This document shows, in pieces, positions 44,132-52,096 of a stretch of DNA of 64,000 bases (positions within the stretch are counted from its first letter, which is position 1; each line of letters begins with the position of its first letter). This DNA comes from Limnobacter humi. GTDB taxonomy: Bacteria > Pseudomonadota > Gammaproteobacteria > Burkholderiales > Burkholderiaceae_B. The position numbers were made by a program, and so were the translations under genes. The stretch is taken from the NCBI RefSeq assembly GCF_024518835.1, contig NZ_JANIGO010000001.1, positions 186,001-250,000 on the forward strand. Direction: 5' to 3'. The notes below the pieces were generated by a model that made no database searches, was not told the DNA's origin, and saw only the letters and a program-made list of their open reading frames with translations.

Positions 44132-45840
44132 GACAACACCTCAAACCGGTGGAAGCTGTCGAATCGCTCACACACCCGCAGGTCGACCGTGCCCATCAGG
44201 GCCTTGTACAGGGAATGTTCAAACACGGTTTTTCCCGTCATGTCCGGGCTGTCAAACTGACCATTGGACTTGGAACGGAAGTAACGCATGGCGTCGTAAT
44301 CTTTGGACTCCCGTATCAGCTTGAGCCATTCCGTGTCCGGGCTGTACACCTCGCTCACCACGGTCAAGCCCGTGGTACCGCGTCCACGGCAACGGCCACA
44401 GCCCCGCGGGTTTTTAAAGAAAAAGCGATCACGGGTCAAACCAAACCGCTGCTCAGCCAGCGATAAAATGTCGTACACATGCTCGGAATCGGCGTACACC
44501 CGCGAGTACACCGAACCATTGATGCGGCAATTGGTGCACAGCTTGGGCACCAGCGCCTGGTACACCAGCAAGGTCAGCATGTTGGGGTTGGTGAGCACTT
44601 CCCGGCTCATGCCGATTTCATCGTTGGTCAGGCGCGGCACAATGCCGGAAATCAAATGCGCGTGCACCGTGGCGCAGGCCATGTGGCCGGTTTCCACAAT
44701 TTGCTGGGCCGCCATGGCACTGGCGGAATCGCGAATTTCCCCCATCATCACGCAACCCGGGTCGGCGCGCATCAGGCCAGCAATCACTTCCGAGAACTTG
44801 GCCATGGAGGCCTGCCGGTCAATCAGGTCACGCTGAATCGGAATTTGGTGAACACCCTTCAAGGGATATTCCACCGGGTCTTCCAGCGAGTAAAACGCAT
44901 CCGCTTCCAGGTGCGGGTGTGTTTCAATGAAGGTCTTCAACGAGGTGGTTTTGCCCGAGCCGGTCACACCTGAAAAAATGATCAGACCCGATGGGGTGTT
45001 GGAGGCGTTTTTCAGTTCCTGAATTTGCGAACGCGCATAGCCCAACTGCTCATAACTGAGGGTGGGGCTGTCCACATCCACATACAGCAGGCGGCACACC
45101 AGCTTGGTGCCCGACCAACCCCGGATGCTTTGGTACCGCAAGGCCACGCGTTGACCGGCAATTTCCCGGGGCTCGATCATGCAGTACAGGTTTTCGGTGG
45201 TCGAGAATTGCGACTCACTGTTAGAACCCTTGCCCGATGCATTGTTATAAGCCCAGGCCATGGCACGCTCAGCCTGAAGCGGTGTGTAAATGCCGTTCTG
45301 ACCATCACGCAGCGGTTCCAGGTCGCCATCCACCCGCAGGTGTACCTGGGCCACATTGTTGGTTACCCGCACGTGAATGTCGGTGGCTTTTTCACGCACG
45401 GCGGCGTTCACCCAGGATTCAAAAATTTCTTTGGCCTGGCTCTGCGAAAAATTGCTGTCCTCCAGGCCTTCCAAATCCACTTCATTGGAACGGGCCAGCT
45501 CGGTCAGGTGTTCCAGCACACTGAGTGAACAGGGCTGGTCTTTGCCATCCAGTTGGAATTTGTTGGCAATCAGGCGTCCGCGAGCCTGGGCGATAAAGGG
45601 CGCCAACGGAACCGGGGAATCCGGATTGAACAACACCAAGGCCCGTTTAATCCCGGTCTCGATGATCACCAAATGCGACTCAACCGCTGCGGGCAACAAC
45701 ACCAAGTGAGACCCCGTACGCCCGCTGAGCACACTGGTGTAAAACGGCAACTCAGACAACGCATTGATGACCACCGGTCCATCTGCCCGCGGTACCATGC
45801 TGGGCGGCACTTTCACCGATGCTTTGACAGGCGTATTCAT
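44128..45840 (-). CDS. pilQ: Type IVb pilus assembly ATPase (PilQ, GspE family)
   Basis: 570 aa. Walker A GVTGSGKTTS (291-300, K297), an Asp box, Walker B-type MMGEIRDSASA and His box region of secretion ATPases, and a C-terminal CxxC pair (LCTNC, CGRCRG) that probably binds zinc. It powers pilin extraction or polymerisation with PilR. ATGA overlaps join it to pilP upstream and pilR downstream. In R64 nomenclature PilQ is the ATPase, not the secretin. Confidence 0.92.
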   Translation of the reverse strand: MNTPVKASVKVPPSMVPRADGPVVINALSELPFYTSVLSGRTGSHLVLLPAAVESHLVIIETGIKRALVLFNPDSPVPLAPFIAQARGRLIANKFQLDGKDQPCSLSVLEHLTELARSNEVDLEGLEDSNFSQSQAKEIFESWVNAAVREKATDIHVRVTNNVAQVHLRVDGDLEPLRDGQNGIYTPLQAERAMAWAYNNASGKGSNSESQFSTTENLYCMIEPREIAGQRVALRYQSIRGWSGTKLVCRLLYVDVDSPTLSYEQLGYARSQIQELKNASNTPSGLIIFSGVTGSGKTTSLKTFIETHPHLEADAFYSLEDPVEYPLKGVHQIPIQRDLIDRQASMAKFSEVIAGLMRADPGCVMMGEIRDSASAMAAQQIVETGHMACATVHAHLISGIVPRLTNDEIGMSREVLTNPNMLTLLVYQALVPKLCTNCRINGSVYSRVYADSEHVYDILSLAEQRFGLTRDRFFFKNPRGCGRCRGRGTTGLTVVSEVYSPDTEWLKLIRESKDYDAMRYFRSKSNGQFDSPDMTGKTVFEHSLYKALMGTVDLRVCERFDSFHRFEVLS

Positions 45841-46310
45841 GGGCGAGCCCCCACCGAAATGGTTCGGCGACTTTTCGTGCTGCCAGTTTTTTCAATCACC
45901 ACGCCCTGCTCGCTCAAGGACACAATGCGGTGGCCATTCCAAACATCGCCCTGGCGATAGGTTTGCACGCCGCCCTTGCCATCGGCCACCTCCAGCTTCA
46001 GCTCACCCAAAGGGCCATAAATGGCCATCACCGTGTTGCGTGCAGGCACCGGCTCTTCCTCCACCGCGGGGAAGAAGTTGCGCAGGGGCGGCATGGCGGG
46101 TTGGCCAGGTTCGGCCGGTGTAGGCACACCCTCGGCCAAGCTGCTGGCAGCCGGCGTGCCATTCAGCTTGTTCAAAAATTCAGCTTCTTCGATTTTGCGC
46201 TGGCGGTCAGCCAGTGCCCGAATGCTGATGCTGCCCGACGAACCGGCAGCCAGAATTTGCTCGCTGACCAGGAACAACAGCACGAGGAACGCGGTGCGAT
46301 TAATACGCAT
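45837..46310 (-). CDS. pilP: Type IVb pilus biogenesis protein PilP
   Basis: 157 aa from the ATG at 46310. A signal peptide (MRINRTAFLVLLFLVSEQILAA), a Pro-rich linker and a C-terminal PilP-like domain (VQTYRQGDVWNGHRIVSLSEQGVVIEK), an HR-like small beta domain that binds the secretin. It overlaps pilO2 by 11 nt and pilQ by 4 nt. Confidence 0.78.
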   Translation of the reverse strand: MRINRTAFLVLLFLVSEQILAAGSSGSISIRALADRQRKIEEAEFLNKLNGTPAASSLAEGVPTPAEPGQPAMPPLRNFFPAVEEEPVPARNTVMAIYGPLGELKLEVADGKGGVQTYRQGDVWNGHRIVSLSEQGVVIEKTGSTKSRRTISVGARP

Positions 46311-47607
46311 AATAGGCCCCCTGCAAATCCAGCTCGATTTCAGGGGCGGCAGAACTGACCGCAGCAAACGTCATGGTCAATGAATCCCAATACATCGATT
46401 TTTCCTGGGCCCGAATAAAGGCTTCTGCCATGGATACACCGCCTTTGAACCGGAAGCGATAGCGGCTCACCGCGCCTTCCGGCGAAATGTTGGCGTAGCC
46501 TGTGGGCCAAATTTCTGGTTCAGCAAACATTTCAATTTTGAGTTTGGAATGCTCATACACCTGGCGCTGCTTGAGCACCCAGTTGTCCAGCTCGCTTTTC
46601 ACCGCCAGCTCTCGCCAGGCCTTGGGGCCCGACAGCGGCAGGTTAAAATTTCGTGTCACCACCGCCTGCGAGGGCACCGCCTTGTTGATGAGCACGCCAT
46701 ACCCCTCTTTCACCGGAAACGCGGCTTCCAACTGATCGGTGTACCCGCCCACCGACATCCATTTCATGGTGCAGGCCGCATACTTGCACTCCATGCTTTG
46801 CAAAGCCCAACCGTTGATGAAAAACGGCAAGTCATACACAGACTGCAGCAAGGTTTGGTAATCCGCCGTGCTTAACCCAACGCGTCCCAGGCTTTGCTCA
46901 AGCGCTTGCCCGTACTCTTGGGTTTTGTCCTGCAAGGCAATCTGCTGGGCCAGTGCGCGCTTCTGCGACGCATCGCTGTAGTACTGGTAACCCACCCACG
47001 CGCCCAGCACCACCAACACCAAAGCAATCAGTTGCGACAGGTTTTTGTAATCCAGCGGAATGGTCTGTATTTTGTCGGCGCGCTGAACGTGTCGCTTGAT
47101 GAATGCCGAATCATCCTCAATGTGAACATCGGCCACCCAAATCTTGGTGTCATTGCTCACCACGCGAAACAGCTGGCTTTCTTCCCGGCTGCGCTGGTAA
47201 TACTCCATCATCGCCAGCACTTCGCTTTCCGTGGCAATCACATCCATGGTGGGCACACCATGTTCGATCACAACCAAGGCCACCTCACCCAAGCGGTCAC
47301 CCGACCGTATGCGCCAGGCCACCAGGGAATCCGTGTCGCCAAAAGCACGGGCCAACACCGCCGCCAGCGCATAGGGCGCATCATTGCGCTCCTCTTTGCT
47401 CAGGGACTCGTCAAAATTGTCGAACCCGGCCACCACGGTTTTGCCGGCTTTCACCGACGCGTAGAGGCCGCAATCCAACAACAATGCATTTTGGCGAATT
47501 TCAGCCATCTGGCCCCACAGCCGCCGTGCAAACACCGGCTGCCAGGACAAACCCGCCACCAGCAGACGCTTGGCATACTGACCGACCGCGCTGGTCTCGT
47601 CTTTCAT
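46300..47607 (-). CDS. pilO2: Type IVb pilus protein PilO2
   Basis: 435 aa. A cytoplasmic actin-like/PilM-like N-terminal part (~1-170), one transmembrane helix (~190-212, LIALVLVVLGAWVGYQYY) and a periplasmic PilO-like coiled-coil/ferredoxin domain, the arrangement of type IVb PilO2. It links the cytoplasmic motor to PilP and the secretin. It lies 8 nt after the secretin stop. Confidence 0.8.
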   Translation of the reverse strand: MKDETSAVGQYAKRLLVAGLSWQPVFARRLWGQMAEIRQNALLLDCGLYASVKAGKTVVAGFDNFDESLSKEERNDAPYALAAVLARAFGDTDSLVAWRIRSGDRLGEVALVVIEHGVPTMDVIATESEVLAMMEYYQRSREESQLFRVVSNDTKIWVADVHIEDDSAFIKRHVQRADKIQTIPLDYKNLSQLIALVLVVLGAWVGYQYYSDASQKRALAQQIALQDKTQEYGQALEQSLGRVGLSTADYQTLLQSVYDLPFFINGWALQSMECKYAACTMKWMSVGGYTDQLEAAFPVKEGYGVLINKAVPSQAVVTRNFNLPLSGPKAWRELAVKSELDNWVLKQRQVYEHSKLKIEMFAEPEIWPTGYANISPEGAVSRYRFRFKGGVSMAEAFIRAQEKSMYWDSLTMTFAAVSSAAPEIELDLQGAYYAY

Positions 47608-47615
47608 GGCGAAAC

Positions 47616-49484
47616 CTACAAAATAACAGCGCGAATGAACACGATGAAATTCTCACGCCGCGCACTGGAAATGCGTGAGCCTCCAAACCCCAGGCTGATG
47701 CCCTCACCCAGCGTGCGCTCATCGCCACTGGAGATGTCTCTGGACAAACCGGTGATGGCCATGACTTCACCAGGCTTCAATGCAATGGTGTACTGGTCGG
47801 AAATGGCGCTGGTGTTGGGTGTTTGCACCCGCTGCAACGTATCGCCACTGCCGGTGGTCACCTCAAACAAACCCAGCAGATCGGACAGGCTCAAGCCCAT
47901 CTTCACCATCACGGTGTTGTTTTCCAGAATGAACGGCATCACCGCGTATTGGTCGCCGGTCGTGATGGAACTCGTGGTCAAACCGGGCAAACCGGTGCCA
48001 CCGCCCAGTGCTGACCCCACCGAGGGTTTGGTTTCCGACAAATATCCAGTGGTGTTCAAACGGGCCTTGCGTGCCCACTGGCGGTTCAGTGCAATCAACG
48101 AAATTGGACGGTGCTGCACGTTGTTGCCGATCTGGTTCAAGGCATTGATAACGACCGATGAATTGCCAAAACGCCGACTGGTGTCGCTGGTGCCGCCCGG
48201 CAAAATGGTGGCTGTAATCGCGCCCGCATTGAGCGAAGTCAAGGTGGTGGGGGCCGATGAATTCAGGCCGTAATTGCCAGACAGACTTTGATAAAAAGCG
48301 GCCCAATCCACACCCAGTTCATTGGCGTTGGTGGTGGTCACCGAGTAGATGTCCATCTGAATTTGAACCTGCTTGAGCATGTTCGCGTTTTCGGCACGAA
48401 TAAACTCACGCACACTGGCCTGGGCGTCGCGGCTGGTACGCACCACCAAGCGTCCAGAACCTTCCGACACAATCACCTCGGAACCCGGCACGCCCTCCAC
48501 CATTTTCTTCACCACCGCCACCAGGCTGGTCATGCCATTGATGGCACCTTGCTCGGCCACATTCAACTGGGACGAGGCACTCATGCCTTGACCGGTGGTT
48601 GATCCAGTGGTCCCGGAATTGATGGTGTAGTTGTAACCGTTGGGGAAACTGGCCACTTCGTACATCGCGGTGGTAAACCGCATGATGACGATGGCGCCAT
48701 CCCGGTATTCCCAGGACAGGCCCAGCTGATCGGTGAGGTTGTTCAGAAAACCAATCAGGGTGCCGCGCCAATTCATGGATGCCGCCGACAACATCAGACT
48801 GCTGGCTGGCGGGTTGCTGCCGGTGGCCGATACGCCGCTTGCCGCGCCCGGGGCAGCCACTGCAGCTTGCTTGGCCCCCACGGCAGGCAGGGCCTGCACA
48901 GCCTGCAAGGCCTCAGCCAGGGCCGACGCAGAGCCAGGGTCGGATGACTTGGCTGCACCACCGCCAGCGGCAGCAGCGCCAGTTCCACCGCCGGCTGGGG
49001 CAGGGGATGCCGCTGTGCTTGTTTCGCTATTGGTGGTGCTGCCGTTGGTGGCATTGCTGGTGGCCGGGTTGTTGTACACATCCTGCTGAATACGCACCGG
49101 AATACCCACCATTTGCGCCAAGCGGGCCGACACCACCGACAAGGGCAAGGGATTTTTCCCGTCGGCGAAGTTCATGACATATTCGGCCGAGAAACCAGGG
49201 GGCAATTTGTCATCCGCGTTGGTGGGCAACATGGCAGCGCCCACCCAACTGCGGCTGGAAAACCGCAACACCGCTGGCTTGCTCTGACGTTGGGCCGCCG
49301 AATCTGCAAAGTCGGCACCGCCGCGCACCTGGGCATCACCGGGCAAACTGCGTACCACCGCGTCGCGCTTGTCCACGGCCTGGCTGCGTTTAATCTCGGT
49401 GATTTTTTGGGAGATGGGCGTTGCGCAGGCCTGCAACATCAACACAGCAGCGCCTACGTTGCTCAAGCGAAACAAGGACTTCAT
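47616..49484 (-). CDS. pilN: Type IVb pilus outer-membrane secretin lipoprotein (PilN)
   Basis: 622 aa from the second ATG at 49484. Lipobox LMLQAC, an N-terminal domain, a low-complexity Ala/Gly/Ser/Asn linker (~150-230), an N1-type secretin ring domain (SGRLVVRTSRDAQASVREFIRAEN) and the C-terminal secretin barrel (YAVMPFILENNTVMVKMGLSLSDL; KPGEVMAITGLSRDI). It forms the outer-membrane pore for the pilus. It overlaps the TcpQ-like gene slightly. Confidence 0.88.
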   Translation of the reverse strand: MKSLFRLSNVGAAVLMLQACATPISQKITEIKRSQAVDKRDAVVRSLPGDAQVRGGADFADSAAQRQSKPAVLRFSSRSWVGAAMLPTNADDKLPPGFSAEYVMNFADGKNPLPLSVVSARLAQMVGIPVRIQQDVYNNPATSNATNGSTTNSETSTAASPAPAGGGTGAAAAGGGAAKSSDPGSASALAEALQAVQALPAVGAKQAAVAAPGAASGVSATGSNPPASSLMLSAASMNWRGTLIGFLNNLTDQLGLSWEYRDGAIVIMRFTTAMYEVASFPNGYNYTINSGTTGSTTGQGMSASSQLNVAEQGAINGMTSLVAVVKKMVEGVPGSEVIVSEGSGRLVVRTSRDAQASVREFIRAENANMLKQVQIQMDIYSVTTTNANELGVDWAAFYQSLSGNYGLNSSAPTTLTSLNAGAITATILPGGTSDTSRRFGNSSVVINALNQIGNNVQHRPISLIALNRQWARKARLNTTGYLSETKPSVGSALGGGTGLPGLTTSSITTGDQYAVMPFILENNTVMVKMGLSLSDLLGLFEVTTGSGDTLQRVQTPNTSAISDQYTIALKPGEVMAITGLSRDISSGDERTLGEGISLGFGGSRISSARRENFIVFIRAVIL

Positions 49485-49870
49485 GGGCACTCCCGCGTCT
49501 GGTCGCCCAAGCGAGTAATGCGCAGCAGGGGTGGGTTATTGGCGTAGATACAGGCCTCCAGCGGGTATTCAGAATTGGCAATGCCCGGCGTGTCCAGCAC
49601 TTGGGCAATGGCCTCGGTGAAGTTGCCTTCAAACACCGACGGCGCGCCAATTAAAAGATAACGGTCGGCATCCCAGCGAAAAGAATAACCAGCCTGCTTG
49701 GCCCAACGTGCCAAGGCACGGTCCAAACGCAGGTCATCGAGCCGAAGTTCCCACCGCGAGGCCACCGGCGGGGCATCACTGCCGCCCGCTGTAGCGCGTG
49801 CCGGCGCTGTGACAAAACATGCAAGCGCCATCAGGCCCGCGCAAACAACGCGTAAAAATAGATTTGCCAC
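49481..49870 (-). CDS. TcpQ-like pilus accessory protein
   Basis: 129 aa. Signal peptide (to ARATA), then a small TcpQ/PilL-C-type domain: WELRLDDLRLDRALARWAKQAGYSFRWDA and the ANNPPLLRI ending. In Vibrio TCP and R64-like pili this domain helps localise or stabilise the secretin. It is the first gene of the pilus operon, divergent from the STAS gene across ~207 bp that hold no motif I trust. Confidence 0.8.
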   Translation of the reverse strand: MANLFLRVVCAGLMALACFVTAPARATAGGSDAPPVASRWELRLDDLRLDRALARWAKQAGYSFRWDADRYLLIGAPSVFEGNFTEAIAQVLDTPGIANSEYPLEACIYANNPPLLRITRLGDQTRECP

Positions 49871-50077
49871 CCTGTCGAAACCCTGTTTAATGTTTGTAGT
49901 TAATCGTTGTTTACATCCGAACCGCTGGGCCTGCGGTATAAAGCTATAACGACTCAGAACAGAAAATCAACTAAAACAATTGTGAATTTTCTGTCAAATT
50001 GTTAGCCGCACATGAGTGTTGATACTGGCTGACAGCGGTTTTGGATGTTTTTTCGCCATGCAAGGAACGTGTTGTCC

Positions 50078-50413
50078 ATGATGACCATTGAAGAACAGGA
50101 TGAAGTGCAGGTGGTTCACCTGGAAGCCCGGGTGGTGGATGCCAAAACGGCCGGACATATCCGGGAAACCCTGCAGGAACTGATGCCCCATCACAAACGG
50201 TTTGTGCTGGACCTGGCGGCCACACAACTGGTGGACAGCGGGGGCTTGGCCGGCATTGTGATGTTGCTGAAAAACATGAACAGCCAGCAATGCAAGATGG
50301 TGTTGTGCAACCTTAGCAAGCCGGTGGTAACCCTGTTTCAGCTCACCAAGATGGACCGCCTGTTCAAAATTCAACCCGACCTGAAGGCGGCGATCGGCCA
50401 ATGCGTTGAATAA
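50078..50413 (+). CDS. STAS-domain anti-sigma-factor antagonist-like protein
   Basis: 111 aa from the ATG at 50078 (AAGGAA 11 nt upstream); the frame opens at 50045. A single STAS domain (RFVLDLAATQLVDSGGLAGIVML) keeps the phosphorylatable Ser (S54) in the DSGG turn. Such proteins switch between phosphorylated and free forms under a HATPase kinase and PP2C phosphatase, both present in the fusion protein at 37699-40776. It is divergent from the pilus operon that ends with that fusion. Confidence 0.85.
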   Translation: MMTIEEQDEVQVVHLEARVVDAKTAGHIRETLQELMPHHKRFVLDLAATQLVDSGGLAGIVMLLKNMNSQQCKMVLCNLSKPVVTLFQLTKMDRLFKIQPDLKAAIGQCVE

Positions 50414-50417
50414 AGTG

Positions 50418-50440
50418 CTGTGCGCCTTGAAAGCGCACAG
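50418..50440. terminator. Stem-loop between convergent STAS and transferase genes
   Basis: CTGTGCGC and GCGCACAG form a perfect 8-bp stem with a 7-nt loop exactly filling the 27-bp gap between the two stop codons. It lacks a T-run, so it is a weak or bidirectional terminator-like structure. Confidence 0.45.
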
Positions 50441-52096
50441 TCAGGGTCCGACCGATCCCGGCCCAAAGGCCTGCAACAAGGTCGCGGTAAAATCATTCAG
50501 CCCGCCCAGCGGCTTTCTGTGGGCCGGTGTCAAGCCATCGGTGAAACCCAGTTGCTTGAAACGCGCCAACAAGGCGGGATCTTTCGCCACGATGAACACG
50601 GGTACATCCCAGGACGCATCCGGTCCCGTCACGCTGCCGGTGGGTTGATGGTCGCCCAACATCACCACCACCGTGTCGCGTTGCTCGGGCTGCTGAAAAT
50701 ACCCCGCCAGCCACTGATGGCAATAGTTGATGGTGCGCAAGTAATCGGGCCGCATATTGGCCCAATTCACCTGCTCGGCTTGTGCGCGGGCGGCCTGCGC
50801 GGGGTCAAAGGGCGTATCACTCAGCACCCGCTTCCAATCGGGCTGGTAAGGCGGCACCTGATAAAACGGAAAGTGCGTGGAAATGGTGGGAAACACCGTC
50901 AAGCGGGGCTTGTCACCCGGCTTTGCCGGGTATTGCTCTGCGTATTTGGCCAGGGCATATTGATCCGGAATTTTCCAGAAACCAAAGGCTGGCCCGGTGT
51001 AGTTCAAATCAGGGCCGCTGACATAACGGTCAAAACGGTAAAAGCTGCGCTCCACCCAATCCCAGAACACCGAATGGTACAGGCCCACCACCTCATAACC
51101 CTCCCGCTGAAACACCTGCAAGAGCGTGGGGCGCTGAGTGGTCATCAGCACGTCAAACTTGCGGGGTTGGTGCAGGTTGAGGTCGATGCCGGACAACACC
51201 GACATGTGCGCCAAGTCGCTGGCGCCACCCACCGTGGGTGATGTGTAAAACGCAGACACCGCCTGCCAGCCACTGCGCTCAATGGCGTTGGCGAGCTCAC
51301 GCCGTGAGCCTGCCACAGCTGCATTGGCATCGGCCTGGTCATACAGCATGGCACCATAGGTTTCCAGCAACATCAGCATGACATCGCGATGCTTCAGTTC
51401 GGTCAACACGGTGCCAGGCGGCTTTGCCATGGCTGCATCCACCACAGTGCTGGCGGGCAGCAGGCTAGCGGCCCCCGTGGGGGAAAACGCATCCCACAGG
51501 CGCACAGCCTCTTTCCAATAGGTGGGCACCACCGGCTTGCACACCACCTGCCAGGTGGATTCCACGCCAGCATAATTGGCACAAGCCACAGCAGACAAAG
51601 GCAACAGCAATATCCACAGTCGCGCGGTTTTTCGGTAGGCCCACAGGCCGTCCGCCAGCGTTGAGAAACCCCAGTGAATGGCCCGGTACAACCCCACCAT
51701 GAACAGGACCAGCGCGGCAGCAGCCAATACACTCATCCACCCGGGCAAGCCCTTGGCGCTCACCCAAACAAAGCGGGGCAACTGCGGCAAGTCCCAATAC
51801 AGGTTGACGGGGCGACCCAACACATTGGGCACCACCATGTCGGCATAGTGGCCCAGCACCAGCACCAGATAAAAACCGGAGAGCACCGCCAGAAGACGGC
51901 TACCCAACCTGCCGCGCCAGCAGGTCCACACCGCCATCAACAACAGGAGGACTAGAAAGTCTGGCCCCAACTTCAAGGTGGGCTTCACCCACACCGTGGG
52001 CCACACCGCCTCAAAGCCAATCAGCGCATTGAGCAACAGCAGTGCGCACAACCAGGAAACAACGCCTTTTTTAAACAAGTGATTCCGCCTTTTCAT
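50441..52096 (-). CDS. Sulfatase-superfamily membrane transferase (LtaS/OpgB-like)
   Basis: 551 aa from the ATG at 52096. About five N-terminal transmembrane helices (~12-200) are followed by a periplasmic alkaline-phosphatase-superfamily domain: MLMLLETYGA (metal Glu), TSPTVGGASDLAHMS (nucleophile Thr/Ser region), THFPF and LGDHQPTG (Asp/His). Such enzymes move phosphoglycerol or phosphoethanolamine from lipids to glycans. It overlaps the glucan synthase gene by 26 nt, which suggests that it decorates that glucan, as OpgB does for periplasmic glucans; this is inference. Confidence 0.78.
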   Translation of the reverse strand: MKRRNHLFKKGVVSWLCALLLLNALIGFEAVWPTVWVKPTLKLGPDFLVLLLLMAVWTCWRGRLGSRLLAVLSGFYLVLVLGHYADMVVPNVLGRPVNLYWDLPQLPRFVWVSAKGLPGWMSVLAAAALVLFMVGLYRAIHWGFSTLADGLWAYRKTARLWILLLPLSAVACANYAGVESTWQVVCKPVVPTYWKEAVRLWDAFSPTGAASLLPASTVVDAAMAKPPGTVLTELKHRDVMLMLLETYGAMLYDQADANAAVAGSRRELANAIERSGWQAVSAFYTSPTVGGASDLAHMSVLSGIDLNLHQPRKFDVLMTTQRPTLLQVFQREGYEVVGLYHSVFWDWVERSFYRFDRYVSGPDLNYTGPAFGFWKIPDQYALAKYAEQYPAKPGDKPRLTVFPTISTHFPFYQVPPYQPDWKRVLSDTPFDPAQAARAQAEQVNWANMRPDYLRTINYCHQWLAGYFQQPEQRDTVVVMLGDHQPTGSVTGPDASWDVPVFIVAKDPALLARFKQLGFTDGLTPAHRKPLGGLNDFTATLLQAFGPGSVGP

